Part shown: in pieces, positions 1-13,580 of the stretch
Position numbering within the stretch: the stretch's first letter is position 1
Layout of the letters: every line of letters begins with the position of its first letter
Assembly: GCA_035578175.1 (NCBI GenBank)
Contig: JAQMRL010000001.1
Location: 52,847,553 to 52,911,552 of the forward strand
Direction of reading: 5' to 3'
Source: Catonia carolina
Taxonomy: Eukaryota > Arthropoda > Insecta > Hemiptera > Achilidae
Length of the DNA stretch: 64,000 bases
The notes under the pieces: model-generated
What the model was told of the DNA's origin: nothing
Seen by the model: only the letters and a program-made list of their open reading frames with translations
Database searches by the model: none
Translations under genes and position numbers: made by a program

Positions 1-127
1 CCAGGTAATCATAGAAACTACTCAACCAGTTTCAAAATCCTTTCACTGTTGAGAATATTAGAGTTTTTTGAGTAACACAGACTGGCATTAAGTAATTTTT
101 AAATAAAATTTCGTGATTGTTAAATTA

Positions 128-598
128 AATCATCTTTTATTTTATTTGTTTGGTGAAAGATTAGTTCTTAGAATACGTATTGTATACAATGTATAGTACA
201 ATACAGTACAGTATCAGGTACGATACAGTATCGCCCTACAATATGACATCGTCCTTCAACTATTACTTTTTTGAAAATTACTGCCGAGATAGATATAGAA
301 AAAATAATACCTATCATTACAGATTTTCGCTTAGAAAGATATGTACATCTTCCAAAAATCAAAGCGATCGCATAATATTTTTTGTGAGGAAATAGATTTC
401 ATCTATTTTGTTTCAAATATCACATATTCAATTATTCTCAGGTCGTACGTCTCTCCTTCCACTGGTGATTCCTGTTGATGTCACCAAATATCTGTTTCCA
501 ATACTAATTGGGTTATTTGTACAGCATGATTTTGCTTTTAACGGATAGGTTGTGTGAGAAGTTAATTAAGTTTGCCGTGCAGGTCAGCGTGAAGGAAA
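128..598 (+). repeat. Duplicated block, copy without the 400-bp insertion
   Basis: From TTTTATTTTATTTGTTTGG (near 135) onward this block is repeated at 36236-37140: shared landmarks are GTATTGTATACAA/CAACGTATTG, CCCTACRATATGAC, ATTCCCAGGTCGT and CACTGGTGATTC. At 405-440 the text runs through without the 400-bp repeat present in the second copy. No gene is recognisable in it. Confidence 0.7.
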
Positions 599-599
599 T

Positions 600-2610
600 T
601 AATGTTTCGATAGAATAGAAGATAGAAGTGAATTTAGAAAAATTTAAAGAATTTGAAGGAATTCAAAAGAAAGAAAAGACCAAATATTTAAGAAGAAAGA
701 AAGGCACAGTTTAGTGAAATAATGAAAGGGCTTGAATAGTCGAAAAATAGTAAAGAAAATCATATAACGTGTTTCTTAGCATTAGGTGAAAACGATAAAA
801 AAGAGCAACAAAAAAATTTAATGGAATCGTTTTAAAAACTCAAAAAATTAAAGAGCCTTTCAAAAATTCTACTCAACCAAACTTTCATAAATCTTACCAA
901 TCATAATAACCGAATTTACATTTAAAATAAAGTGGTTTCTATACAAGATTTTACATACATAAGGGATGATACTTCGTTTGTGTAAACAAACTTTCATTAA
1001 TACTCCATAAAATAAACACAAAAGTAAATAATACATTCATATTCTCGTTAATTTTCTCAACCTACACAAATTGTTAGACCGTAAAGATACTCTCAAATAA
1101 AAATATATTCCTGAAAACCGTTTAAATTGAGATTCAGATAGATATACCGTAAATAAAAGTAAATGAAAAAACAAACAAAATTAGGCCTACCTAAAAACTA
1201 ATAACCACACAAGACGTAAATTTTTTAACAAGTAAAAAAATGATATGGAAATTTATTACATTACATTTTTATAACGAAAAATGCTGCTGAATCAGGCTTG
1301 ATAAAAAATTAATTAACATTCAAATTAGGTTAATTAACATAAAACTGTGTCAGTGTCTAACATAAAACATTCTAACATTGTGTAAAATTTGAAACGAACA
1401 TGTTCGTAAAATAACTATAGGCCTACATAAGATCATCTTAGATAAACTAATCATTTCAGCGTATTGCACTGAATGACAAAAGTAAAACCAGTACTTTAAC
1501 AAATTAACTTCATTGAAATTTAATCTATGGATAATATTTAAAAAACAAAACAGTTTGGTTTTTTGAAAGACTCAATTCCTTCTAGAAAATGTAATTTAAT
1601 TTAAACTACTTTTATAAATATTTCATAACATAATACACCAAAACAAGCAAAACCACAAAGAATATTATACGGACGAAACACGGATCTAAAACACGGCATT
1701 TTTATAAAATAAAAGATACACCTAAGTGGTATGTAATAGTGAACTTACAAAACAGAAAAAAGTAGATAAATTATAACCCACCAGTAATTAAATTTAAATG
1801 TAGTTTTTACAAAATAAAAAATAAAATATTATGCGAAATTGATTATATGCTTCTTTTATGGATTAAGAAGAGCTAGCCTACTCGAAAAACTGAATTAATT
1901 GAAAAGATTAAGAGTGCCTGCAATTAAAAACTTAGACATTTTTTTATATTCAATAAACGATAACTGTAAAGCAGAATAAAAACCGGAAATTATAGTTTCC
2001 TTAAAGAAAGCAATTTTACCACCTCGAAGAGTCACGTTAAAACGTATTTCAAGAAAATAAATAAATTATATTACTAATTTTATTGTCTTTATCTTTCGTT
2101 ATCTAATTGAAAAATACACTTAATTTCACTCTCTTGTGATTAGTTATTTTAAACATACTATAAAGCTGTTTCAAAGAAACACTAATGACGTTTAAAATGA
2201 ATTACCATAAAATATAACATACTTATACTTTACTTTCAATACTCAATACTACTTGAGAGAGTACTGATGAAAGTTTACAGGATATTATCCAAAAACAAAA
2301 GCCCACACAACTTACAAAGAAATAAGAATACAAGAAAATAATTAAATAAAATAAATAAATATTTATTTGTCAGCGACCAAAAAAGGAATAGACATCGTCA
2401 AATACAGTTATACGTACTTTTAAATCTATTTTAACAAACAATATTTGTTTACAATTAAGTATTAAGTTTTTTACTCCTGATCAGAATAAAATGCATGTTT
2501 TGTTAAAAAAAGTCTAATTCTTCTGAATTAGACTTACACTTTTGAAAAAATCTAAACAATCTGAAAAAGTAACAGAAAGTAAAACTTGAAAGTAAAATGA
2601 ATATCCCGTT
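600..2610. other. AT-rich stretch, nothing recognised
   Basis: No open frame, inverted repeat or known element is visible; short homopolymer and TAAA-rich runs only. Confidence 0.6.
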
Positions 2611-2617
2611 CAGAACC

Positions 2618-2956
2618 GTTGTTGTTTAGGTCATCAGCCGATAGGCTGGTTTGAACCTCAAAAGACTTTACTGAGTAAAACAAGGAGTGAGGTAGTTTAC
2701 AAGTGCCTTCCTTACTGAATGGAAAAGTATGCTTAGCAGCACGCCAGGCCCTCTGAAAACCATCTACTTTCCACCCTGCAAATGACACCTTCACTTCATT
2801 CACCACAGAGTCTGGCTGAATAATGAAGAAATTCATTCCTCTCAAAGATAACTCTAACTAGTGTCTTTTATATCTTTACCTCTTCTGTTCTTAAATGCTT
2901 CAGTCATATAATTGGCTGATTATTTGATAAGAAAAATAACTACTTTGTAGCCCTGT
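2618..2956 (+). mobile_element. 400-bp repeat family copy
   Basis: Starts GTTGTTTAGGTCATCAGCC and shares AACRAGGAGTGAGGTRG, CACTTCATTCACCACAGRG and TCTTAAATGCTTCAGTCATA with the other copies. The last 50-60 bp are missing. The minus-strand 97-codon frame over it is an artefact. Confidence 0.85.
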
Positions 2957-3311
2957 ACAGAACCATCAATAATAAACGACAAATATTAATGTTCACTTGA
3001 AATAAAAATACCTGTCCAAGAATAAATCTTGATGTTGCAGAAATACCAAAAAACTGATGGTGACTTATTTTATTCCTGATGAAAACCCCAGTAACATGTT
3101 ATCTTAAACGGACTAACGGAATGTCTCACTCAACCAACGTTTAATTTATTCAGCACATCTAGTTTCGTGCGGATATAACAAATAAAAAATGAAATATCTA
3201 AATATATTAGAGAAACGCTTTTCTAGTAGTGTATTGAAGAGATTTTATAATAAATTCTTGGTTTCCTACTGTTTATTATTAGCCTATTATTAATTAAACA
3301 TTCTACACACT

Positions 3312-3393
3312 CTTCAATGTGTTAATCTATTTTGATGACAAATCCAACCGTAAGGCTTTACGATTGGATTTGTCATCAAAATTAACATTGAAT
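3312..3393. repeat. Near-perfect hairpin of about 82 nt
   Basis: The inner arms ATTTTGATGACAAATCCAA and their complement pair around CGTAA-GGCT-TTACG with a single C/A mismatch over 25 bp (3329-3382). The outer TTCAATGTGTTAAT and ATTAACATTGAA continue the stem with a 2-nt bulge. Size resembles a pre-miRNA, but near-perfect pairing also fits a tiny inverted-repeat element. Confidence 0.7.
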
Positions 3394-3839
3394 GATCCAG
3401 AATCAGTATGTCTTCCACCCGGAAACTATTAAAACCCATTGCTTACTCACAGTAGTGACCACTTGTTTGTTATACGTTACCGGAAATTCATACATGATGT
3501 ATTGAAAGGAATGCTCAGTGTTTATTCACAACTCATAATACTCTGCTTAATAAATTAGTCACTATTGTTATTTTTTCACTACTAGTACGCACATACATTT
3601 TTTACATACATAATTATGTTTTGTACACAATAGATAGATATTTACACGTAAACTAAGTATAACTTAATAATATTTATAAATACGAATGTGACTCACATTG
3701 TTCCCAAAAAAAATCGGTAGTGGTCAGTGCAATTCTATTAGTAGTACGAAGTACGAGTATAATAACTTTCTGGTGACATTGCAGCTTTTAATTACAAACT
3801 GCCCGTCCCGGTTTCACTGGGGTATAATATTTAATAATT

Positions 3840-4420
3840 TTTAAATTACGGTTTTAAATAAATCAAAAATAAGATATTCTGATTCGGAGAAATCTCATAT
3901 ACATTTTATTAAATACAACTGAAATAAATTTGGACAACTCTACCGAGTTTTAGCCATCTACCTCGTCCGAAACTTAATAAACAAACTACATTTGATTTTT
4001 TTTAACGTCCGACTGTTCTGCAATTACTGCTAATGCAGACGGTGAAGGATGAAATGATTTTTTGTAACGTATGAAAATATGCCGTGCCTGAATGGGATTC
4101 GAACCCAAGACCGCATGATGAGAGGCGAGCATGTTACATTGGTTTAAGAGTTAAAGACCATTTTCAACCCCTTACGTCGAAATTTTTGAAATCATTGAGG
4201 TGTAATTATTTAGCATCATTATACTTAACATCTCCACCGAGTTTGAGCCATCTAACTTCTCCAGAACTTAGTAAATTAAAAAATATTAGTTTAAGGGTTG
4301 GATACCTTTTTCAACCTTTTAGTGGTATACTCTGGAAATTGTTAAGAGGAAATTTTTTAGTTGCACTATAAATAACATCACCGAAATTCAGCCATTTAAC
4401 TGGTCTGGAACTTAAGTCTT
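3840..4420 (-). repeat. Degenerate tandem repeat, about 147-bp period, split by a SINE
   Basis: ACCGAGTTT(G/T)AGCCATCTA recurs near 3940, 4238 and (as ACCGAAATTCAGCCATTTA) 4380, each followed by a GAACTTA block. The last two are about 147 bp apart; subtracting the SINE at 4004-4139 gives a similar spacing for the first two. Units are strongly diverged. Confidence 0.55.
4004..4139 (-). mobile_element. Group I SINE copy, head truncated
   Basis: Contains the tail AACGTCCGACTGTTCTGCAA and the B-box portion GGGATTCGAACCCAAGACC, then stops at CATGTTAC, missing the tRNA 5' part. It interrupts a degenerate tandem repeat (3840-4420). Confidence 0.8.
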
Positions 4421-7400
4421 TACTGCTGTTCTAAATAAATATCTAATGTCCGTATCTACAAATTGGTCGTAGCTTTGACTTGTAGTGTAATAGTTCTTTA
4501 ATTAATGGAAGATGTGATCGAGAACGTACAAGGCAAAAGAGTTGTTTGTCTGTTATTAAATTATAATCGTTTGTTTTTTTGTCAGTGCTCCATGTTAGTT
4601 TTCGGTCAAGCTCGACGTATTTTACACATGTTTCTTGGGGAATTACAAATCCATACATTGTTATAGTTGGGTATATTCCGAGCTGGACAATACAAGTTAC
4701 ATGAACCGATATTTGTCGATATGAAATTAATCCGCTAGTGCCTTTAAAATATTAAGGAGAAATATTATAGTACGTATCTAAAATTATTTAACTATAAAAA
4801 AAAATAGTCATTTTTAGACAAAAAAAGAAAAGACAAGAAATAATTTCTGATCAAATAGATTTCGTGAAATTTTGATTCAATCTTTTTTAACGTTTTTGAG
4901 TCGGTTGTTAAGTTACGGATGCCTATAATTTTTTTCAGTTACAGCTGAATTAAGTTACCAAAGATTAATATAGGCCTACAGAATATCTAAAATAACGTTG
5001 GTATTAGAAACAACTACTATTTTGCAGGCAATTCCATTTTGTTCTATAAAATAGGGTAAGTACATACAAGTTATGATCAATAGAGTTGTACAAAATTGTA
5101 ATAAGATACAGACAGTTTCATGAATTTCGAATTACAAGGTCAATGCCAATAAAGGAAATTTCCAATAAATGTTTCCACAACTAAGTTCTACCTTATAATT
5201 TATTTCATATAAACTGATAGATGATTATAAACTTTGCAGATTACTGAAAAAACAATTAAAGAAACTGGGGCGGAACATTATTTTCTTTTAAGTTATATTA
5301 AAGTCTCGTAACGTAAACCTTTCATTTTGTATTAATGTTTTTATTTTCATCGTCGGTAAACTTGTTTACCCTTCGGTTTATAGCCTAATTGAAGAGTATA
5401 GTCTATATTTATTTTATTTATTTATTTGTAATAACAAAATTTGTATTTTTTAATTACGTATATACTGTTTTATAGTTCTAAATACATTTATACATCACAT
5501 ATATAAATTTTATGATACTGTTTTTACCAAATATATACAGTAAGTTAATGTTCTACTCCTTAATTGCTCTCTGATGAAAAATATTTTTAAGAACTACCTT
5601 AATTAAATTTTTATTTACAGTACAGCGAGAGCGCACGTTGTTTATCATTAAAACATTAACCTTGAAAATTAAATTCTAATTTTATTTTTAAAGGAAACAG
5701 TTAAGCCTAAATTAACTTTTGTTATTACATAACCAAGAAAAATGTTCAACATAATGAGACATTACTGTCATGGCAAACTGAATTGTTAATCAAACTGTGA
5801 AATTACAATCTCCTTTCAGTTATAATAATCCAGTAAAATATACGCGTTAATAATCTATAATTTTCTCGATAATGAGATTTGCATAAATCTCTCAAACCTA
5901 GGTTTAAATAAATAAAACTAAGAAACCTATATTGTTTTTCAATTACTCTAATGTTATTAGCGACTTTAAAGTGTTTTGAGTATTTTGGAGTTTTCAAACA
6001 ATTTGAAGATTTTTTTAACGACAAATTTTCACGCAAAGTATAAAAATGCAAATCTAAATTAATTGAAAACAACAAAAAAATTACAAAATGTTACATTATA
6101 TGAATTTGTCTCAACATGAGCTGCGTTTCACAGATGTAAGATCTCGAAGGGGATTTTGTATTTTATGTAAACTATTTATATTTTTGTTTGTAAATGTTTT
6201 CAATCTTATGTATATATATAGTTTGTTCCTTAAATTAGCTATTATTTTTAGTTTTTTTTTATTGTTAATAAATCGATAAGAACCAATTCAGATGTCTTTG
6301 TAAAGTGAAGAAAAACAGATAGTTTGCTGTATTTAATTAGCAATAGATATGGTTGACATCGTCAAGGTTTTAGCAGTGTCCACTGATCACGCCAAACGAA
6401 TGCCTGGTCAGCCCCCTAGAAAAAACTTCTCAATCCTTATTCCAATATTTATAAATACAGTAATAATGTGTATAATATAAATTATTTAGCGTAACAATAA
6501 AAGTTATTTATTTATTACTTATTTGATTAAATTGCAGCCGGGACCGTCAAATACACCAACTTACCAAGATAAATAATACACCCACTTTTTTTTAAAGAAC
6601 ATAGTATGCAGCTGTTCAAGGGAAGAATTTAAAAAAACCAACTTTATTCATTCATATTCTAAAACCTTAGCTGTTGCAACTAATCCTATACCTGTGTTAC
6701 TTACTGGAGAATGTAGCCCTACTTTATCACAAAAGTGTTGTACTCCAGTAGGTTCCCGTTGCTTTCTGCATGAATTTTATCATCCAAAGTGTAGTGAGTA
6801 GTTATGTTGTCTGTCAGAGACAACACAACAAGCACGAGGTATTAAACTTAATAATCATAGTAACAGTTCAATTAAAGCTACCACAAATAAAATCCTGGAA
6901 TTAAGATTACTGAAATTATTTGAGATTACTGAAATAAAATCCTGGTGATGTAAATTTTACTTTAGTTTAGTAAAGTTCTTTACTAATGTGATATACTTAA
7001 CACATCTTTTATTACTTTCGTAAAGAAGCGTTTTGTATAGCAAACCTACTTTTATAAAATAAACTATCTTTTAAAATAAGAACACGTTTATTTTACAAAT
7101 GTTCAAGTAAATTAGTTTGAAAAATTAAAGCAAAACTTTAAAGATATTCTTAAGATATAGCCTACATTGGAGTAATAACTAAGAATTGATGAGTAACTGC
7201 TGAACATCAAACTTTAACCAAATTATTTTACAGGTGAAGAAACAGTCGTTTATTTATTTATCGTTAAGTAGCCTACAACATTTTACAAAAAGTAACAATC
7301 TGTGCAATGCACAAAAATAATATGATATTTTTGTCTTAACTAGTAGTGTATGTTTTTATTTAACCAATACTGTATAATTTGTTTAATACTGTTGTTTACT

Positions 7401-8680
7401 TTTATAAGATTGAAGTTTAGTAAACTTTTGTAGGTCAAAAATTTTCCAAATTCGAGCAAGACTTTCAGAAACTTTGCAAACGTCACTTACTTCGAATAAA
7501 CTACCAAAGTTGCAAACTAAAAGTTTGTATGTTACTACAACTAATAAAATCCTGGTAGCATATTTATCATCTGGTTGTCATTTGGTACAATAACTAGAAA
7601 TCGACTTCTCTGAAACAATCTTCCAACTGTACCTCATACGCTACGGATGTGAAGGCCGGTGTTCTAAACAGATACAAGTTCAACTTCATTCTTAACCGGT
7701 GTTCTACTTACACTGAACAAAGAGTTGGGCACGTAGTGTTCCATAATATTGTTATAAAGTTCTTTACTAATGTTAGAAAATACATAGGTTAGTATTTTAT
7801 CAATAGAAATGAGATATACAAAAATTGGTTTGTAAACGTATACACTTAACATATTGTTTTAAAACTATCTGAAACTGTTACACATTTTCGTACTTCCTGA
7901 CTTATCTATTAACACCTCTCGTAATTTCCCAGGTTTTAAATTTTTAATTTAAACTAATGATTCAAAATATTTGAAGCTTTTCCAAGATAATTTACTGGTG
8001 TTTTACAGTATTTAAAATTCATAAAATCCGAATAATATTAAATAATCCAACAAGTCTATTTCAAACCCAATCGACGATGTTAGGCAAGTTCTGACCAAGG
8101 GTATATTCGTTAATTAATTTAAATAATTCGTTGTAATTGGATAAAGTTTTGGAAAACCGTTAATACGTAATATCGTGGATAATGAACAAAATTAGAATTG
8201 TGGGAACGACATTAATAGCATCATCTGTGTTAAGAACCTTCAGTTCAATGATCTGTTATTTCGTACGTTCCAGTCGAAAATCGAAGCCAATGCAATATTA
8301 TAAATTATTTGCCATAAAGTATTGAATTAATATTACATAAAGTATTAAATTATTAAATATTAAATACAAATTTAATGTTCTATAAGATAATATGTTTTTA
8401 AATAATGTGTTTTTAATTAATTACACTAGAAGATTTATATCTCGTTATATTTTTAAAATGAACTCTTTGAAGTATAGTTTATCGCTGTGCATTCGAGGTT
8501 GTTCAAACACAAAAGAAACAAAATTTACGGTAGCGTTACCTCTATAATACAATTCATTTAACGATATCACAGTACTGAAGATAAAATTTTTATTTGAATA
8601 ATTTCAGCCAAGTATGAAACTATAATGAGACTTATTCGGTGAATAAAAGTGTAGGCCTACATGATACAATAAAAAAGTAA
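4421..8680. other. AT-rich stretch with a GC-richer island at 6345-6430
   Basis: Short open frames here lack coding character. At 6350 an ATG opens MVDIVKVLAVSTDHAKRMPG in a locally GC-rich 85-bp island. AATAAAATCCTGG recurs at about 6886, 6934 and 7545 without further structure. Confidence 0.5.
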
Positions 8681-8691
8681 AAGTCATTCAC

Positions 8692-8716
8692 CTTGCTGTT
8701 GCATTTCTAGTTCCAT
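8692..8716 (-). other. Candidate first coding exon with splice donor
   Basis: On the minus strand ATGGAACTAGAAATGCAACA and CAAG are followed by GTGAAT, a fair splice donor. The 5' flank (8720-9000) is CpG-richer than its surroundings and has ACTTCCGG (8944-8951), an ETS-type motif usual in housekeeping promoters. No downstream exon was recognised on the minus strand below 8690, so this is only a candidate. Confidence 0.25.
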
Positions 8717-9764
8717 AACGATGAACACGACAGTGATACCTAAGAGTGAAGAATTCAAACGAAACAACCTACCTACGGTCAGAGGGACGATGAAGAAAAC
8801 ATCGCAAGTGTTCTCTTTTTAAAAAGACTAGGTCTAGTAGGTGTAATCATTTATTAGCGTATATGTAAAAGAATCACCATGGAAATGCAAGCGCTCAAGC
8901 GATCAACTATCGTTAGTAACAATTTCCGGAACTCCCCAACTATACTTCCGGTAGCCCACAGAGCGGTTACTAGACTGGTAGCCGTGCAATGCAATCCATA
9001 TAATATTCTCTATTTTACTTGTCCATTACTAATTGAAAACATCATTTATAACACAAAACAATGCCTGTTCATTGATCTGAATATTGCAAGTAATAAAATT
9101 AACACTTTGAAATGTCAAATTTTTTTTCTTTAATTCGAATATACTACTTTTCTTTACATGTAGAATTAAAATTTATAATTAGTAAATATTAACTAAAATT
9201 AATTTCAACAGGAATTCCTTAATATCACATTACGATGTACTACTCAGATACATTGGGTATTATCCTCACAATAAAACATAATATTTTAATAAATACTTCA
9301 ATATTTGTACTGTAGAGCGAATCACAATTTAGAAAATTTTCGGGCATAACTTATATAATATTCACTTTATTGTTAATTGTAGTACGGACACATACTATAT
9401 TGGAAAAAAGCTTGACATGAGTGCATTGCGTAAACTGGTCAATTGCTTTTCCCGGTAGCACTCAAAACACTTCAAGGTATAACTTTAAGAATACGTAAGC
9501 CGATTTTCAGAAAGTTCCTCGCAAATTCATTTTTGAAGAAAAGACATTTTATGCGGTGAAGGAATTTCAGTAATTAGGGAATACTTTAAGCCACAAAAAC
9601 GTAATAATAAACTTCATACAATAACGAATTTAATTGTAAATAGAGCCTATTTTGTCAATGTAAAATTGTTTAAAAATAGATTAATAAATCAGAACACAAA
9701 AATGAAAGTGGCTCAGTTGCCAACTATGGCTGTGAAACGTGAACTATATTACAAACAGATTGCA

Positions 9765-9990
9765 ATATGATGAGGTTTCACAGAAAAGAGCCCAAAGATC
9801 GAGATGGTTGGGACACATTGAAAGAATAAAGTTAACGAGGAGGGTTACCTTAACCATCTCTTTTTATCATTACCATCATCTTAACCATCTATTTTTATCA
9901 TCAACTTGACAATATGAAAGGAAAGACCGAACAAGAGAATAAAGCCGTTCTAGGACGAAGTTGCTAGCAGCTAGCCGAGAGGATTGGAGG
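9765..9990 (+). pseudogene. Probable LINE tail fragment
   Basis: The plus strand encodes KRAQRSRWLGHIERIK, the W-GH-ERM box found after the RT domain of many LINEs. A short ATC/TTT-rich interruption with a repeated ACCATCT follows, then a segment resembling a GRP-KR-DEVASDL tail (near 9920-9990). It is too decayed to assign. Confidence 0.45.
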
Positions 9991-12711
9991 AAGTAAAAGA
10001 CAACCAAGGATTGTACAGCGACAAGATGCTACCAATTTTCATAAAAATACTTCTTTACGAAAGTACAAATATAGTATTTATTGCTTTCGGGAAGTTACCA
10101 GATCGTTATTCCCCTGGAAGTAGTCGAAATCCGAATGATTTATTTTTTCTGGTTGTCGCTTACAAACTACAGATTTTAGAAAACGTATCTTCGGGAAGGT
10201 ATAGAAGTAATATGTATTACCTCAAGGCAGTCAGTCCTTTTTATTCTTTAAGTGCAGTGGTCAAAGTACAAAATCTTAGTTTTTACCGTTCAACGCCTGA
10301 CAAACAAATTTACCAAATTCCAGCTTCTCGGATATTAAAAAGGTTATTTGATGAATTGTCAGTGAGATGACTTTCATCTCACATTCGTCATCAGTTTACT
10401 CGTCATTTGATGAATTTACATAAATAGATCCACTGAAATATAACAGGAAGAATATGTACTTTAAATATGATTTTACAATAGGTGTTTAATGTAGCCATTT
10501 AATACAGATATTACACTGAAATGAATAAACATTTCTCATATAATGTTTTAATTACCAATTTATGATTGGAGTTAACGAAATGTCTTTGAGAAAAATTTAA
10601 ATAAAAATGTTGGGAAATTCTATGTATACTTTATAAATTATAAAATTTATACATAATCAATCGCCCGTTTTTAAAATGGTAGCTTCCGTTATTGTGAGAA
10701 TGCAACATTGTTCAAGAATTTGATCCTTTTTTCACAACAGTCAACACACAAAACAGGTAACATTTAACACGGTCTTTGGGCCAGTCAGTTAGCTGGCAGA
10801 AAGTCACTTTCAAATGTTTAGTAACAAAAATTGGCCGAAAGACTTTTGTATGGTCAATAGTCATATACAAAAAACAAATACTAATTCAAAAGCACGCAAA
10901 AAATATAAATTTAGCTACAAGTAGTAATAAAACTTACAGATTGTTTAAGAAGAAAAACAATTCCCGATAACGAAATAAACCTCAACCAACTCCTTTGGAA
11001 TTTCCTAAGTCTTACTTCGTCTCCGTTTCGCTTTCACGACGGAAAATCATAAATAAACATTTTCTAAGATTTTACAAACATTCAACTTGGTTTATACAAA
11101 AAAGTCAGAGGAAAAGTACAGTTTGTGTCGTGATTCATTAACAGTAGAACTGTTTTCTTAGAAGCAACATTTATATAAAATACTATACATCGTTAAATAT
11201 ACAGAATAAATTCAAATCGTTATTTACTAATTCACCTTCAATTGAACTTGAGCTGAACAGCTACTATATAACAATCAATTAATACCGCACAGTTTGTTAG
11301 AAATTGTTACTTCAATAAGTAATATAGATCACTACATTCAAATCCGTTAGGAGGGAGAGTGTATTTTATAACAGTCAATGCTACTTATTATTGAAACACA
11401 TTATTATCTGAAAGAGAATGGAAAATCCATACGGATGCAGTTTTATAAATATAAAAGAAAAATTACACATTATAGGTGTGAAGATAGTTACTAACCAATA
11501 ATTACAAAGAGTTATTACTTGCATTGATACAATAAATTGATAGTTCAATTTAAGCATTGAACCAACAGAACTCCAATCTACTAAAAATAAAAATTGTTTT
11601 CAAGAATAACTATATTATAGTTAGCAAGTCAGGGAAGTGGACACCTTCACTCAGCCAGGTAAAATTGAAGTAATTATTATGGACACTTGAACTCGGGTAA
11701 AACCCTGCTGTTAAGGCATCACACTTGCACTCGCCTTAGACAAGAATTAAAAATCGGAAAATGATTCTCATTCTTCTCTAACCTCTCGATGGGAAAACCA
11801 AAACCCTTTCATTTAAACTGTATTATACTATCCTTTCGCTCCAGTAGATTATTATCTTAATTAATATTAACCAAAATTATTATTAACTCAGGTGAGAACG
11901 AAGAAAATTTTGTGTTTTATTAATTATCGTAAGTTTTCACACGAAAGGCAGGAATACAAAATAAAATAAAATTGAGTGATTATTTAAGAAGAAAAACAGT
12001 TTAGTCTAACATTTTACATTTAACTTTATTTTAAAGGATGGTACCGTTTTTATTTTAGGAAAAATTTGTAAAAGCAACGAATATTATGTATTTACATTAC
12101 TTTTATAAAGAGATAAAAAAATGTATTTCTAAAGACCTAGAGGCTCTACGTTACCAAGGTACGTAAGCTTTTGAGATAAAATTCTATAGTTTTTCAAACT
12201 CCTTCGGAAGTATAACCAACAAGCTTCTTCTTCTCTCTATATTGACAAACATACGAAATGCAAATACACACAAAATCTTGCACGTTTGCCTTTTAAAGTC
12301 GTAAATTAATAACACGGAAAACTCAAATCAATTACAGAAATATTTACAATAATAAGAGGAAAATAAACATTGTTTGTTTAATTTATAATAAGTCAGCAAT
12401 ATGAAGCAATCATTTTATAATAGGTTTGCTAGTACCAGCATAATAAAAAAATCTAGTACAATAGATAGGCTAAGGCTGACTAAACAATAGATTTCGCTAA
12501 GTTATAATTTACACAGATTTTTACACGTATAATTAAAGCCTATAATTTAATATGGCTAAATCGAGATCAATTACAAATATATTTTAATAAAACATGGTAA
12601 TAATTTCGTCACAGATCTTCAAGTAATTTTACATTTTACAGAATTGGTGCAAGAAATTTTTATGTTGTGACACGTAGTACAAAATCGTAAATTGACTCTC
12701 TTATCCCTAAT
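9990..12711. other. AT-rich stretch, nothing recognised
   Basis: The 128-codon plus frame at 9984-10370 has no recognisable domain and no promoter or splice support; I do not call it a gene. Confidence 0.5.
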
Positions 12712-12980
12712 GTGTGTACGTTTCAATCTGTTCAATTAAGAACAAAAACCAACCCATGAATCAATGAGATGAGGATTGTATGTATGACATGTAGTCTTGT
12801 TCAGACTCAGTCCAACCATTCACGAAAGAGTATAGTTAATTGAACCCCAACAATCAAAAAATATCAATAATCTCTGTCTACGAATATCATTCAAGTCCGT
12901 ACAAAAGTAATTACCTATACTAGGATTTGAACCACGGGGCCATCTTCGAATTCAGCTGTTAAACAGTTGACTAGCGGGGA
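12712..12980 (-). mobile_element. Group IV SINE copy
   Basis: Minus strand with GGTTCAAATCCTAGTATAGG, GTTGGGGTTCAATTAACTAT and GAACAGATTGAAACGTACAC. More diverged than the 30.7-kb copy. Confidence 0.75.
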
Positions 12981-13481
12981 AGATTTTTTAAGATATATTA
13001 ACTTATACTGTAGTCTGACGACTACAAGTACATTTTTTGAGTCAAAGAAAATTGCGAGGTTTAGTCGCTCAACATATCAGTAATGCTTCCAGTATGCACC
13101 AGCCCAGATTTTATCCTTGTAGATTGAGTTCATTTTTCATTTGATATACTTTAATTTTACGCTAATTTAAATTAATTCTCTGGGAATTTTTGTTAATCTA
13201 CTAGTCCTTAAACATATTATCTCTTAAAAAGCCTTACGTCTTCGTTATTATTTGGAAAATTAATAGTAGATTTAAGTGGCTTTCAAAACAATTGAAGTGA
13301 TTTAATTTCTTCACTAACTGTAAATACAGAAAGATACTGATGAATTTCGAAAGAACCTAGTGCCATTGAAAATGGACCTTAATACTTTATTCTAAAACCT
13401 TCGAATCTTTAATACAAGTAAACAATAAATGGTGTTTACTAGTAACCCCTACAGAAAGTAGAATTCATCTACTTAAGTCAT

Positions 13482-13580
13482 GCCGGCCGCATTGGCGTAG
13501 TTGGTAACGTGCTCGCCTCTCATCATGCGGTCTTGGGTTCGAATCCCATTCAGGCACGGCATATTTTCATACGTTACAGT
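13482..13580 (+). mobile_element. Group I SINE head (tRNA-like)
   Basis: GCCGGCCGCATTGGCGTAGTTGG through GGGTTCGAATCCCATTCAGG and ATATTTTCATACGTTACAG, lacking the tail. The fold resembles a tRNA, but the anticodon arm is irregular and identical heads occur in SINEs nearby, so it is not a functional tRNA gene. Confidence 0.75.

Noticed and set aside
2552..2845. 97-codon minus frame
   Set aside because: It overlies a copy of the 400-bp repeat; equivalent frames are broken in the other copies.
9984..10370. 128-codon plus-strand frame
   Set aside because: Starts in a decayed LINE tail and continues into unrelated AT-rich DNA; no domain, promoter or splice evidence.
13482..13556. Apparent tRNA gene
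   Set aside because: A and B boxes are present, but the anticodon arm is irregular and the same head is found in truncated and full SINE copies nearby.
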